Assembly: GCF_013911085.1 (NCBI RefSeq)
Contig: NZ_JACERN010000022.1
Span: forward strand, 186,001-250,000
Direction of reading: 5' to 3'
DNA: 64,000 bases
Source: Aquitalea aquatica
GTDB lineage: Bacteria; Pseudomonadota; Gammaproteobacteria; Burkholderiales; Chromobacteriaceae
The notes under the pieces were generated by a model, which was not told the origin of the DNA, made no database searches, and saw nothing but the letters and a program-made list of their open reading frames with translations. The translations under genes were made by a program, and so were the position numbers. The first letter of the stretch is position 1. Every line of letters begins with the position of its first letter. Positions 53,324 to 62,734 of the stretch are shown in pieces.

Positions 53324-54145
53324 ATGGCGACATACGCAATTGGCGATATCCAGGGCTGTTTCGGCCCCTTTCAGCAACTGCTGCGACAAATCGAATTCAA
53401 TCCCGGCAAGGATACGCTGTGGCTGACCGGTGACCTGGTCAACCGCGGCCCGGAATCCTTGCAGGTGCTGCGCTGGGTATTTCAGCAGCAAGACCGGGTG
53501 CAGATCGTGCTGGGTAATCACGACCTGCATTTGCTGGCGGTGTCCGAAGGCTTTGGCAAGCTACACCGCAGTGATACGGTGGACGACATCCTGAACGCGG
53601 CGGATGGCAAGGTCTTGCTGGACTGGCTGCGCTGTCAGCCACTGATGATTGCTGAGCAAGGCTATGCCATGGTGCATGCCGGCCTGTTACCGGAATGGAG
53701 CATAGACAAGGCATTGCGGCTGGCTGAAGAGGTGGAGAATGGTTTGTCTGGTCCCTACTACCGTGACTTCCTGTCACGGCTGTATGGCAACAAGCCCACG
53801 CGCTGGGCTGACGACCTAAAAGGTGCCGAGCGGCTGCGCGTCATCGTCAATGCCATGACACGCATGCGTTTCATCACCCGGGAAGGGGAAATCGATCTGG
53901 CTTACAAGGGTGAGTTGGACGGGGCACCGGCCAACCTGATTCCCTGGTTCGAGGCCAAGGGCCGGCGCAGCAGCCACACGCCCATTATTTGTGGCCACTG
54001 GTCGGCACTGGGCCTGCACGTGACCGAAGACATCCTGTCCATCGACAGTGGTTGCCTGTGGGGCGGCAGCCTTACTGCACTTCGGCTTGAGGATCGACAG
54101 ACGTTTTCGTTGCCGTGTCCGGCTTATCGGGAAGTGGCAGCTTGA
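53324..54145 (+). CDS. apaH: Symmetrical bis(5'-nucleosyl)-tetraphosphatase
   Basis: A 273-residue calcineurin-like phosphatase that splits Ap4A to two ADP and also removes nucleoside-tetraphosphate caps from RNA. Metal motifs GDIQGC, GDLVNRGP, LGNHD, VHAGL and ICGHWSALG are present. ATG 53324 has AGAGGTG upstream. Its last 74 bp overlap the 3' end of the convergent plsC-like gene. Confidence 0.95.
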   Translation: MATYAIGDIQGCFGPFQQLLRQIEFNPGKDTLWLTGDLVNRGPESLQVLRWVFQQQDRVQIVLGNHDLHLLAVSEGFGKLHRSDTVDDILNAADGKVLLDWLRCQPLMIAEQGYAMVHAGLLPEWSIDKALRLAEEVENGLSGPYYRDFLSRLYGNKPTRWADDLKGAERLRVIVNAMTRMRFITREGEIDLAYKGELDGAPANLIPWFEAKGRRSSHTPIICGHWSALGLHVTEDILSIDSGCLWGGSLTALRLEDRQTFSLPCPAYREVAA

Positions 54146-54902
54146 GGCCCAGGCTGACTTCACGGAAAGCGCGCTCCGACAGGGCAAAGCGGGTAGTCAG
54201 CTCGCCTTCGCCCGCCTTCAGCGGCTGGCCGTAGGTCAGCGCGACTTCCATGGCCGGCTGCGCCAGTATCCGCTTGATGCTTTGCCAGAAGGTGGTGTCA
54301 CCGGCGTAGGCCGGGGCGGTGGTCAGGCGGCCATCGGGCAGCTGGTAGCGCATCGACACCGGTTGCACCGTGCTGCGCGAGGGCAGGGCGGCTTCAAACA
54401 GCGAGGCCTTGAACGGCAGAATGCCGGTGCCTTCCGACGTTGTGGCCTCTGGAAATACCGCCATGCAGCTGCCCTTACCCAGCGCATCGGCCAGTAGTTG
54501 ATTGACGCGGCTGGCATCGCGGCGATTGCTACGGTCGATAAACAGCGTACCGCCAGCATTCACCACCCAGCCGATCAGCGGCCAGGAGCGGATTTCGCGC
54601 TTGGCCACAAAGCGCGACACCGTGCAGCTGCTCAGTACGAAAATATCCAGCCAGGACACATGGTTGGCCACCAGCAGGGTATTGGGCGGATAGAAGCCCG
54701 GATTCACACCCTCCACCCGCACCGTGATGCCGAGAATCTTCAGCAGATGCCCCGACCAGCGGCGCGTGACCACGGCGCGTTCTGCTTGGGCCAGGCGCGG
54801 ATAGCGGGTGGCAACGATGAAAATGCCCAGGGCAATGTGACAGACCAGGCGCAGCAAACGGCTGGCGCGGGTGAGGTAAGACGTAGTGGCGGTAGACTTC
54901 AA
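54072..54902 (-). CDS. 1-acyl-sn-glycerol-3-phosphate acyltransferase (PlsC-like)
   Basis: A 276-residue membrane-associated acyltransferase. One N-terminal hydrophobic helix (about 14-34) precedes motif I NHVSWLD, motif II FIDRSNRR and motif III FPEATTSEGTG. It acylates lysophosphatidic acid or a related lysolipid. It is tail-to-tail with apaH, with a 74-bp coding overlap in opposite strands, so its C-terminal 24 residues (PDKPDTATKTSVDPQAEVQ region) lie within apaH. Confidence 0.9.
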   Translation of the reverse strand: MKSTATTSYLTRASRLLRLVCHIALGIFIVATRYPRLAQAERAVVTRRWSGHLLKILGITVRVEGVNPGFYPPNTLLVANHVSWLDIFVLSSCTVSRFVAKREIRSWPLIGWVVNAGGTLFIDRSNRRDASRVNQLLADALGKGSCMAVFPEATTSEGTGILPFKASLFEAALPSRSTVQPVSMRYQLPDGRLTTAPAYAGDTTFWQSIKRILAQPAMEVALTYGQPLKAGEGELTTRFALSERAFREVSLGLKLPLPDKPDTATKTSVDPQAEVQ

Positions 54903-54944
54903 GGTGCGCGGCGCTTCATGTGCGGGGTTGAATGACCAGCCACT

Positions 54945-55760
54945 CTAGCATGGCTGACACAGCGGGCAATAGTAGGAACTCCTTTGACCTTGCCGTATCT
55001 GACGAATCGGGCTGCTGCAGATGCGACAGGCTTGTTCCTGCCGGTCGTAGACATAGTAGTCCTGCTGGAAGTAGCCGGACTTGCCTTCGGTGTTGACGAA
55101 GTCGCGCAGCGTGCTGCCGCCGGCCTCGATCGCCAGCGCCAGCACCCGTTTGATTTCGGTTGCCAGTGCGTGGCAGTCAGCACGGCTCAGCTCACATGCG
55201 GCACGGGTGGGGTTGATGCCGGCATGAAACAGCGATTCGTTGGCGTAGATATTGCCCACGCCAACCACTACATGGTTATCCATGATGACCAGTTTGATGG
55301 CTGCACTACGCTTGCTGATGGCGGCGTACAGCACATCACCGTTAAAGTCGTCGGTCAGCGGTTCCGGCCCCAGTGCCTGTAGCAGGGGATGAAACTCCAG
55401 GGGCCCGACATGCCACAGCATGGCACCAAAGCGGCGCGGATCACGGTAGCGCAGCACATGGCTGCCCAGTTTCAGGTCGATATGATCATGCTTCTGGACC
55501 GGCGTTGTCGCCGGAACATAGCGCAGGCTGCCGGACATCCCCAGATGGATCAGCAGGGAACCACTATCGAAATGGACGATCAGGTACTTGGCACGGCGCG
55601 TGACTGCGCGTACTGTCAAACCGGAAAGAATGGCATCCAGATCAGGTGGCACCGGCCAGCGCAGGCGGCCGTCACGTACGATGGCACCTTGCAGCGTGGC
55701 GCCATCAAGATAAGGTGCCACACCACGACGGGTCGTTTCGACTTCAGGCAATTCAGGCAT
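54945..55760 (-). CDS. mutM: Formamidopyrimidine-DNA glycosylase
   Basis: A 271-residue Fpg/MutM base-excision glycosylase. Catalytic Pro1 and Glu2 (after Met removal, MPELPEVET) and the C-terminal zinc finger C-x2-C-x16-C-x2-C are present. It removes 8-oxoguanine and opens AP sites by beta/delta elimination. It diverges from the TPR lipoprotein gene with about 80 bp of promoter region. Confidence 0.96.
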   Translation of the reverse strand: MPELPEVETTRRGVAPYLDGATLQGAIVRDGRLRWPVPPDLDAILSGLTVRAVTRRAKYLIVHFDSGSLLIHLGMSGSLRYVPATTPVQKHDHIDLKLGSHVLRYRDPRRFGAMLWHVGPLEFHPLLQALGPEPLTDDFNGDVLYAAISKRSAAIKLVIMDNHVVVGVGNIYANESLFHAGINPTRAACELSRADCHALATEIKRVLALAIEAGGSTLRDFVNTEGKSGYFQQDYYVYDRQEQACRICSSPIRQIRQGQRSSYYCPLCQPC

Positions 55761-55841
55761 GCTGCTTTTGCTTTCAGGACAAGATTGACTAGATCAAATA
55801 ACCGAGCGTGCTATTCTACGCGTTCAACCGGCACAGACTCC

Positions 55842-57602
55842 ATGCGAATGAAACCGCTGAATCGACCTATTTCCTTGTTGCTGGTGCTGCTGTTGTCAGC
55901 TTGCACCACCTTGAAATCCCCCTTGCACTCCAGTGCGCCGGCCCAAAGCAATGCGGAAGCGGCTGACGACGAACCGGCCGCCAGCGCCGATGACAATGCC
56001 AAGCTGCCCAAGCAGGAACTGACCCCGCAAATCGTCTATGGCGTACTGGCCAGCGAAATTGCCGCCCAGCGCGGTGCGGCCGGCTCGTCTGCGGTGACCT
56101 ATCTCGATCTGGCCCGCCAGACCAAAGACCCACGGCTGGCCCAGCGTGCTGCTGAGTTCTCCCTGTTTGCCGGGCAATTGAAAGAAGCCTCCGATTCGCT
56201 AGCCTTGTGGATGGAACTGGACCCGAGTTCGCAAGTCCCGCGCGAGCAGCTGTTCATCACCATGTTGCGTTCCGGCAAGCTGGCGGAAAGCGAACCGCTG
56301 GTGGAAGACCTGCTCAAGCGCGAACCGCAGCGGGCACCGGACATTTTTGTGCAACTGGCTCGGCTGACGGCCCGTCAGTCTGACAAGAAGGCGGCATCGG
56401 CGATGGTTAATCGTCTGGCCAGTCGCTATCCGGATCTGCCGGAAGCCCGTTTCGCCGTCATCGCGGTGGCGGCCGAGATCAATGATGATGTCACCATCCA
56501 GCGCGAGTTCGACCGACTGGCGCAGATCGCCCCCAAATGGGATCTGCCAGTAGCCTGGCAGACCGACAGGCTGCGCCGTATCAAGCTGGAAATGGCCATC
56601 GACTTCCTGCAGCACGAGCTGCAGCGCCGCCCCGATGCCGGACTGGAACTGCGCACGGCTTACCCGCGTCTGCTGGTAGGGGCCAAGCGCTTTGCCGAGG
56701 CGCGTAGCGCGTTCGAAGCCCTGCTCAAGCAAAACCCGGATAATCCCGAGCTGCTGTACGCGACTGGCCTGCTGGCCTATCAATTGCGGGATCTTGACGC
56801 AGCCGACCAGCGCCTGACTGCCGCCTTGCAGCAAAAGCACCCGGAAACCGATTTCATCCGCTTCACCCTGGGGCAGGTAGCCGAAGATCGCCAGGACAAG
56901 AGTGCAGCTTATCGCTGGTATCAAAGCGTGGGCAAAGGACAGCAATATCTGCCGGCACAGGGTCGGCTGGCAGCGCTGGATGCCGCTGATGGCAAACTGG
57001 ACCAGGCGCTGCAGCGGCTGGCACCGCTGGGTGAGGGGGAGCAGGAAAAAGTGCAGGTGGCCATGCAGCAGGCTGAAATGGCGCGCAATGCCAAGCGCTA
57101 CGATCTGTCTTACCGCATTCTGAGCCAGGCCCTGGAACGCTGGCCGCGCTCGCCCGAGCTGCTATACGACCGGGCACTGGTTGCCGACCAGCTGGGTAAT
57201 CTGGGCGATGCCGAGCGCGACCTCAAAGCCCTGCTCAAGGAAAAGCCGGATGATCCGCAGGCGCTCAATGCTCTGGGCTATACCCTGGCCAACCGCAGCA
57301 GCCGCCACCAGGAAGCACTCGGCTATATCGAGAAAGCACTCAAGGCTGATCCGGATAATCCGATGATCCTGGACAGCATGGGTTGGGTGCTGTTCAAGCT
57401 GGGCCGCAGCGAATCTGCCCTGAAATACCTGGAACGCTCCTATGCCGCCATGCAGGATAGTGAAGTTGCCGCCCATCTGGGCGAGGTGATGTGGAAGCTA
57501 GGACGCAAGCAGGAAGCGCTGAAGGTGTGGAACCGTGCCTTGGTACGCGATCCGGGCAATGAGACTTTACAGGATGCGCTCAAGCGTTTCCGTCTGCCAT
57601 GA
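55842..57602 (+). CDS. TPR-repeat lipoprotein
   Basis: A 586-residue lipoprotein with a lipobox LLSAC at Cys21. The mature part is a long array of tetratricopeptide repeats (from about residue 70 to the end; the strongest are NPDNPELLYATGLLAYQLRDLDAA and the C-terminal SAL/ALKVWNRAL repeats). It is probably in the outer membrane and may scaffold cell-envelope assembly. It overlaps lolB by 4 bp (ATGA), which couples it to the lipoprotein-sorting gene. The exact partner is unknown. Confidence 0.88.
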   Translation: MRMKPLNRPISLLLVLLLSACTTLKSPLHSSAPAQSNAEAADDEPAASADDNAKLPKQELTPQIVYGVLASEIAAQRGAAGSSAVTYLDLARQTKDPRLAQRAAEFSLFAGQLKEASDSLALWMELDPSSQVPREQLFITMLRSGKLAESEPLVEDLLKREPQRAPDIFVQLARLTARQSDKKAASAMVNRLASRYPDLPEARFAVIAVAAEINDDVTIQREFDRLAQIAPKWDLPVAWQTDRLRRIKLEMAIDFLQHELQRRPDAGLELRTAYPRLLVGAKRFAEARSAFEALLKQNPDNPELLYATGLLAYQLRDLDAADQRLTAALQQKHPETDFIRFTLGQVAEDRQDKSAAYRWYQSVGKGQQYLPAQGRLAALDAADGKLDQALQRLAPLGEGEQEKVQVAMQQAEMARNAKRYDLSYRILSQALERWPRSPELLYDRALVADQLGNLGDAERDLKALLKEKPDDPQALNALGYTLANRSSRHQEALGYIEKALKADPDNPMILDSMGWVLFKLGRSESALKYLERSYAAMQDSEVAAHLGEVMWKLGRKQEALKVWNRALVRDPGNETLQDALKRFRLP

Positions 57603-58150
57603 AGAACGCGTTCATCCTGACTATGCTGGCAGGCAGCCTGCTGCTGGCCGGCTGTGCCACGGAAACGGTATTCCGCCCGGCCAGCACGGTCAGTGCTGCC
57701 GCGCAGGATAGCCCCTTTACGGTAAGCGGTCGCATTTCCATCAATATGGATGGCAAGGGTTCAGTTGGGCAATTTGACTGGACCCACCAGCCCCAAGCCG
57801 ACCTCCTATCGGTAAACAGCCCGCTGGGCAGTACGGTGGCGCAATTGCGGCGCGATGCTGCCGGTGTCACCTTGCTGGCTGATGGCAAAAGCTGGCAGGC
57901 AGCCAATGTCGAGGACCTGACCCACGATGTGCTGGGCTGGACCCTGCCGCTGGGCAATCTGGTGTGGTGGATACGCGGTCTGCCAGCCCCGGATGCGCCT
58001 TATCAGTTTGCCAGCGATGGCAGCCTCGACCAGCAGGGCTGGACCATACGCTTCGTCAGTGATGCCGATGCCCCCGGTCTCTATCCCAAGCGGGTAGAAA
58101 TGCAGCGCGACAAACTGACCTTGCGTTTGTTGCCGCAAAACTGGCACTAG
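57599..58150 (+). CDS. lolB: Outer-membrane lipoprotein receptor LolB
   Basis: A 183-residue lipoprotein with lipobox LLAGC (Cys19). It takes lipoproteins from periplasmic LolA and inserts them in the outer membrane. FTVSGRISINMDGKGSVGQFDW, LNSPLG-like VNSPLGSTVAQL, LTHDVLGWTLPLGNLVWWIRG and the C-terminal YPKRVEMQR strand match the family. It lies between the TPR lipoprotein and ispE, the usual order in Neisseriales and gammaproteobacteria. Confidence 0.92.
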   Translation: MKNAFILTMLAGSLLLAGCATETVFRPASTVSAAAQDSPFTVSGRISINMDGKGSVGQFDWTHQPQADLLSVNSPLGSTVAQLRRDAAGVTLLADGKSWQAANVEDLTHDVLGWTLPLGNLVWWIRGLPAPDAPYQFASDGSLDQQGWTIRFVSDADAPGLYPKRVEMQRDKLTLRLLPQNWH

Positions 58151-58193
58151 CCATTCATTGTCATTTCCGCATTTTCTCCGGATGAATTCCTGC

Positions 58194-59045
58194 ATGTCCC
58201 CACAATTTCACAGTTATCCCGCGCCGGCCAAACTCAACCTGCTGCTGCACATCGTCGGCAAACGCGCCGATGGCTACCATCTACTGGAAACGGTATTCCG
58301 CTTCATCGACTACAGCGACACGGTGGAGTTGGCCGTGCGCGACGACGGCCAGATCGTCTTGCTCAACCCGATTGATGGCGTGCCCCCGGAGCAGGACCTA
58401 ACGGTACGGGCAGCCCGTTTATTGCAGCAGGCTAGCGGCTGCAGCCTGGGCGCCACCATCCGTTTGACCAAGCGCATCCCCATGGGCGGTGGTTTGGGCG
58501 GCGGCAGTTCTGATGCCGCCACGGTTTTATTGGCGCTGAACCGGCTGTGGCAAACAAATTTTTCACGTGAAAAATTAATGGAGCTGGGTTTGTCGCTGGG
58601 AGCGGACCTTCCTGTGTTCATTTTTGGCAAAAATGCGCTGGCAACTGGAATTGGCGAAAAACTGAATGAAATCAATCTGAAACCCGCATGGTACGTGGTC
58701 ATTCACCCCGGTGTTCATGTCCCGACGGCAAAAATCTTTCAGAATTTTGCCGGAAGGGTGTTGACAGAGGAAGGCACCATCAGCATAATGCGAATCCTCG
58801 AAACAACGCAGCAACGACGAAACGAGCTGCAGCAAGTTGTTTCAGAGATGTACCCGGCGGTGAATGAAGTACTGAGCGAGTTGAAAAAATATGGTTCGCC
58901 GCTGATGACTGGTTCAGGAGCATGTGTGTTTCTGGAGTGCCAGTCTGAGGAAGAAGCCGATAAAGTTTATCAGGCAATGTCCGTAAAATATAAGGGATTT
59001 GTTGCAAAAGGGCTGAATAGCCACCCCTTGCTGGACATTGAATGA
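58194..59045 (+). CDS. ispE: 4-diphosphocytidyl-2-C-methyl-D-erythritol kinase
   Basis: A 283-residue GHMP kinase of the MEP isoprenoid pathway. The substrate motif PAPAKLNLLLHIVGKRADGYH (near the start) and ATP-loop PMGGGLGGGSSDAA (about 95-108) are present, as is the C-terminal TGSGACVF. The start at 58194 was chosen; 58182 is an alternative, and neither has a clear SD. Codon use changes sharply near 58545: about 60-67 % GC before, about 38-53 % GC after. The protein itself looks complete, so this is likely a mosaic gene. Confidence 0.92.
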   Translation: MSPQFHSYPAPAKLNLLLHIVGKRADGYHLLETVFRFIDYSDTVELAVRDDGQIVLLNPIDGVPPEQDLTVRAARLLQQASGCSLGATIRLTKRIPMGGGLGGGSSDAATVLLALNRLWQTNFSREKLMELGLSLGADLPVFIFGKNALATGIGEKLNEINLKPAWYVVIHPGVHVPTAKIFQNFAGRVLTEEGTISIMRILETTQQRRNELQQVVSEMYPAVNEVLSELKKYGSPLMTGSGACVFLECQSEEEADKVYQAMSVKYKGFVAKGLNSHPLLDIE

Positions 59046-59053
59046 AAGTTTAT

Positions 59054-59128
59054 TGGGGAGTCGCCAAGTGGTAAGGCACCGGATTTTGATTCCGGCATTC
59101 GTAGGTTCGATCCCTACCTCCCCAGCCA
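59054..59128 (+). tRNA. tRNA-Gln (anticodon TTG)
   Basis: Acceptor TGGGGAG/CTCCCCA, D-loop with GTGGTAAGGC, anticodon loop TTTTGAT in the CCGGA/TCCGG stem, T-arm GTAGG-TTCGATC-CCTAC, and an encoded GCCA end. It starts 8 bp after ispE. Confidence 0.96.
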
Positions 59129-59155
59129 AGACTTTCTCTCAATAGAGAGAGCATG

Positions 59156-59190
59156 AAAAAAGCGTGTAAGAATCCCTTACACGCTTTTTC
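59156..59190 (+). terminator. Terminator after tRNA-Gln
   Basis: Stem AAAAAGCGTGTAAG/CTTACACGCTTTTT with a T tract and loop AATCC, upstream of prs. Confidence 0.9.
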
Positions 59191-59216
59191 TTTATCCTGC
59201 TAAGGCAAATGGAATC

Positions 59217-60200
59217 ATGGCGTCATACGACAGTTTGATGGTATTTACCGGGACCGCTAACCCGGAACTCGCTCAAAACGTGGTCAAGCATCTGGATATC
59301 TCCCTCGGCCGCGCCGATGTCGGCAAGTTCAGCGATGGCGAAGTCGCCGTTGAACTGCTGGAGAATGTCCGTGGTCGCGACGTGTTTATCCTGCAGTCCA
59401 CCTGTGCTCCCACCAATGACAACCTGATGGAAATCCTGACCATGGCCGATGCGCTCAAGCGTGCTTCTGCCGGCCGGATTACCGCAGCCATTCCTTATTT
59501 TGGCTACGCCCGTCAGGACCGTCGCCCGCGCTCGGCACGTGTACCGATCTCCGCCAAGCTGGTAGCCAATATGCTGACCAGCGCTGGTATCGACCGTGTA
59601 CTCACCGTCGATCTGCACGCGGACCAGATCCAGGGTTTCTTCGACATCCCGGTGGACAACGTCTACGCCACCCCGGTGCTGCTGAAAGACATCCGTGCCC
59701 AGCGCATTGACGATCTGATCGTGGTCAGCCCGGACGTGGGTGGTGTGGTACGTGCCCGTGCCATGGCCAAGGCCCTGAACACCGACCTCGCCATCATCGA
59801 CAAGCGTCGTCCCAAGGCCAATGTGGCCGAGGTGATGAACATCATCGGTGATGTATCTGGCCGTACCTGTCTGATCGTGGATGACATGATCGATACCGCC
59901 AACACCCTGTGCAAGGCCGCTTCCGCTCTGAAAGAGCGCGGTGCCCAGCGCGTGCTGGCCTACGCTACCCATGCGATTTTCTCCGGCCAGGCCGTGGATC
60001 GCATCAAGAATTCTGACATCGACATGGTCGTTGTCACCGATACCATTCCGTTGACTGCACAGGCCTTGGCCTGCCCGAATATCCGGGTTGCCAGCATCGC
60101 CGGCCTGCTGGCCGAGACGCTGCGCCGCATCAACAACGAGGAATCGGTGTCCTACCTCTTCAATGAGGAACTGGTTTCGTCGGGCGCTTGCCTGCCGTAA
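59217..60200 (+). CDS. prs: Ribose-phosphate pyrophosphokinase
   Basis: A 327-residue PRPP synthetase. It uses ATP and ribose 5-phosphate to make PRPP for nucleotides, His, Trp and NAD. The ATP site ([15 protein letters not shown]), the metal/pyrophosphate loop [13 protein letters not shown] and the PRPP-binding [13 protein letters not shown] are intact. The start follows AAATGGAATC rather than a strong SD. Genes prs, rplY, pth and ychF follow in the usual order. Confidence 0.97.
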   Translation: MASYDSLMVFTGTANPELAQNVVKHLDISLGRADVGKFSDGEVAVELLENVRGRDVFILQSTCAPTNDNLMEILTMADALKRASAGRITAAIPYFGYARQDRRPRSARVPISAKLVANMLTSAGIDRVLTVDLHADQIQGFFDIPVDNVYATPVLLKDIRAQRIDDLIVVSPDVGGVVRARAMAKALNTDLAIIDKRRPKANVAEVMNIIGDVSGRTCLIVDDMIDTANTLCKAASALKERGAQRVLAYATHAIFSGQAVDRIKNSDIDMVVVTDTIPLTAQALACPNIRVASIAGLLAETLRRINNEESVSYLFNEELVSSGACLP

Positions 60201-60260
60201 CATCAGGCCCGCTGGTCGCGGCGGGGCTGGTGCCTTTAACTTGAAATACTGGAGCTTTAC

Positions 60261-60821
60261 ATGGCTTATGAATTGATCGCCGCCAAGCGCGAAGAGATGG
60301 GTACTGGTGCGAGCCGCCGCCTGCGTCACGCTGGCAAACTGCCGGCCGTGGTATACGGCAATGGTGCTGCTGAGTCCATCGTTCTGGACCACAACACCGT
60401 ATTCTACGCACTGAAGGAAGAAGCATTCCACTCTGCGATTCTGGATCTGGTTATTGACGGCCAGAAGCAAGCTGTCATCCTGCGTGACTTCCAGAACCAC
60501 CCGTACAAACAGCAAGTGATGCACATTGATTTCCAACGTGTTGACCTGAGCCAAAAAGTACACGTAAAGATTCAACTGCACTTCGTTAACGCCGACCAAT
60601 CGGACGCCGTTAAGCTGCAAGGCGCCAAGATCAGCCACATCATCAATGAAGTGGAAGTTCGCGCACTGCCGGGCGACCTGCCGAAGTTCATCGAAGTTGA
60701 CCTGTCTGCCATCAAGGTAGGCGAAGCTGTACACCTGTCCGACCTGAAACTGCCGGCCGGTGTTGAAATCGCCGCCCTGGTTCGTGGCGAAGACGCAGCC
60801 ATTGCTCTGGCCAACGCCTAA
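60261..60821 (+). CDS. rplY: 50S ribosomal protein L25, Ctc-type
   Basis: A 186-residue L25/Ctc protein with the 5S-rRNA-binding domain (1-90; [20 protein letters not shown]) and the C-terminal TL5-like domain (95-180). It binds 5S rRNA and is linked to general stress in the long form. The GGAGC SD is at the usual distance. It lies 60 bp after prs. Confidence 0.96.
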   Translation: MAYELIAAKREEMGTGASRRLRHAGKLPAVVYGNGAAESIVLDHNTVFYALKEEAFHSAILDLVIDGQKQAVILRDFQNHPYKQQVMHIDFQRVDLSQKVHVKIQLHFVNADQSDAVKLQGAKISHIINEVEVRALPGDLPKFIEVDLSAIKVGEAVHLSDLKLPAGVEIAALVRGEDAAIALANA

Positions 60822-60842
60822 GCATTAGTGCTTGTTTGACAA

Positions 60843-60883
60843 GGGCTCGTTGTGAGGCTACCCGCCCGCAGCGAGCCTTTTTA
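60843..60883 (+). terminator. Terminator between rplY and pth
   Basis: GGCTCG/CGAGCC stem with a long loop followed by TTTTTATT, 22 bp after the rplY stop codon. It separates rplY from pth, although read-through is possible. Confidence 0.7.
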
Positions 60884-60898
60884 TTGGAATTCTCGATC

Positions 60899-61480
60899 AT
60901 GTCTGCCATTCGCATGATTGTCGGTCTGGGCAATCCCGGCCCGGATTACGAAAAGACCCGTCACAATGCCGGCTTCTGGCTGCTGGACGAGTTGTGCTGG
61001 AAATACAAGGGCAACTGGCGTACCGAGGGCAAGTTCCATGGTGATATTGCCCGCGTCCAGATTGAAGGCCAGGATATCTGGCTGCTCAAGCCGCTGACCT
61101 TCATGAATCTGTCCGGTCAGGCCGTGCTGGCGCTGGCGCATTTTTACAAGATTCTGCCCGATGAAATCCTGGTCGTGCACGACGAGCTGGACCTGCCACC
61201 GGGCACGGCCCGCCTCAAGCAGGGCGGCGGCCATGGCGGCCATAATGGCTTGAAAGACATCGCCGCGCGGCTGAGCTCGCCGGCGTTCTGGCGCTTGCGT
61301 CTGGGCATTGGCCATCCGGGCGACCGTAATGAAGTGGCCAATTTCGTGCTGAAAAAGCCACGTGCAGAAGAGCAGGGCGCCATTGATGACGCGGTGCTCA
61401 AATCACTGAATTATCTGCCGCTGGCCATTGCCGGCAATATGGCGATGGCCATGAAAGAGCTGCATACTGCAGCCAAGTAA
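60899..61480 (+). CDS. pth: Peptidyl-tRNA hydrolase
   Basis: A 193-residue enzyme that releases peptides from dropped-off peptidyl-tRNA. Catalytic His22 ([11 protein letters not shown]), FMNLSG and HDELDLPPG (Asp) are present, and the GHGGHNGL loop is typical. ATG at 60899 begins [14 protein letters not shown]; a longer upstream frame overlaps the rplY terminator and is rejected. Confidence 0.97.
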   Translation: MSAIRMIVGLGNPGPDYEKTRHNAGFWLLDELCWKYKGNWRTEGKFHGDIARVQIEGQDIWLLKPLTFMNLSGQAVLALAHFYKILPDEILVVHDELDLPPGTARLKQGGGHGGHNGLKDIAARLSSPAFWRLRLGIGHPGDRNEVANFVLKKPRAEEQGAIDDAVLKSLNYLPLAIAGNMAMAMKELHTAAK

Positions 61481-61539
61481 TGAACCGGGCCGGCGCGAAC
61501 GGCCCGCCTGATTGTGAATCGATTGCAAGGAATGCTGAC

Positions 61540-62631
61540 ATGAGTCTGAAGTGCGGTATTGTTGGCCTGCCCAATGTTGGCAAGTCCACCCTGTTTAATG
61601 CGCTGACCAAAGCCGGCATCGAAGCCGCCAACTATCCCTTCTGCACCATCGAGCCGAACGTGGGCATCGTGGAAGTGCCGGATCCGCGTCTGGCCGAGCT
61701 GGCCAAGATCATCAACCCGCAAAAAATCCAGCCGGCCATCGTCGAATTCGTCGATATCGCCGGCCTGGTGGCTGGTGCGTCCAAGGGCGAAGGCCTGGGC
61801 AACCAATTCCTGGCCAACATCCGCGAAACCGACGCCATCGTCAACGTAGTGCGCTGTTTTGACGACGACAACATCGTGCACGTGGCTGGCAAGGTCGATC
61901 CGATTGCCGACATCGAAACCATCGGCACCGAACTGGCACTGGCCGACCTGTCTTCGGTCGAAAAAGCCATGCAGCGCGAAGGCAAGAAAGCCAAGTCCGG
62001 CGACAAGGACGCACGCTCGCTGATCGCCGTGCTGGAAAAGCTGATGCCACATCTGGACCAAGGCCTGCCGGTGCGCTCGCTCAAGCTGTCCGATGAAGAA
62101 ATCACCATCATCAAGCCCTTGTGCCTGCTCACCATCAAGCCAGCCATGTATGTGGCCAACGTGTCCGAAGACGGCTTCAAGAACAATGCCTACCTGGACA
62201 AGCTGCAAGCACTGGGCGAGCGTGAAGGCGCGCCGGTGGTGGCATTGTGCGCCGCTATCGAAAGCGAAATTGCCGATCTGGAAGACGCGGACAAGACTGA
62301 GTTCCTGGCGGAAATGGGCCTGGAAGAGCCGGGTCTTGACCGTCTGATCCGTGCTGGCTACAAGCTGCTGGGCCTGCAAACCTACTTCACCGCCGGGGTG
62401 AAGGAAGTACGCGCCTGGACCATCCACGTGGGCGATACCGCCCCGCAGGCTGCCGGTGTGATCCACACCGACTTCGAACGCGGCTTCATCCGCGCCCAGA
62501 CCATTGCCTATAACGATTTCGTCACCCTGGGTGGCGAAGCCAAGGCCAAGGAAGCTGGCAAGATGCGCTCGGAAGGCAAGGAATACGTGGTGCAGGATGG
62601 TGACGTGATGAATTTCCTGTTCAACGTCTAA
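61540..62631 (+). CDS. ychF: Redox-regulated ATPase YchF (Obg-family)
   Basis: A 363-residue Obg-type P-loop protein that prefers ATP and binds the ribosome, linked to oxidative stress. The start [17 protein letters not shown] has the Walker A motif (GLPNVGKST). [10 protein letters not shown](K)GEGLGNQFL, the NVVRCF segment and the C-terminal TGS domain ending in VMNFLFNV are present. The SD-like AAGGAATG precedes the start. Confidence 0.97.
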   Translation: MSLKCGIVGLPNVGKSTLFNALTKAGIEAANYPFCTIEPNVGIVEVPDPRLAELAKIINPQKIQPAIVEFVDIAGLVAGASKGEGLGNQFLANIRETDAIVNVVRCFDDDNIVHVAGKVDPIADIETIGTELALADLSSVEKAMQREGKKAKSGDKDARSLIAVLEKLMPHLDQGLPVRSLKLSDEEITIIKPLCLLTIKPAMYVANVSEDGFKNNAYLDKLQALGEREGAPVVALCAAIESEIADLEDADKTEFLAEMGLEEPGLDRLIRAGYKLLGLQTYFTAGVKEVRAWTIHVGDTAPQAAGVIHTDFERGFIRAQTIAYNDFVTLGGEAKAKEAGKMRSEGKEYVVQDGDVMNFLFNV

Positions 62632-62663
62632 GTTAGCTGCGGCTTTGGCCGCTGTTGCATGTG

Positions 62664-62701
62664 AAACGCCCCTGGATGGTTCATCCCAGGGGCGTTTTGT
62701 T
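62664..62701 (+). terminator. Terminator after ychF
   Basis: AAACGCCCCTGGATG/CATCCCAGGGGCGTTTT stem with loop GTT and T4. It is bidirectional between convergent genes. Confidence 0.9.
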
Positions 62702-62734
62702 TGGTGGGGTGTTAGCTGGCTTGGTGCGGCTGGC

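Noticed and set aside
55782-55797. TTGACTAGATCAA as an FNR site before the TPR lipoprotein gene
   Set aside because: The half-sites are separated by three bases instead of four, which breaks the FNR spacing.
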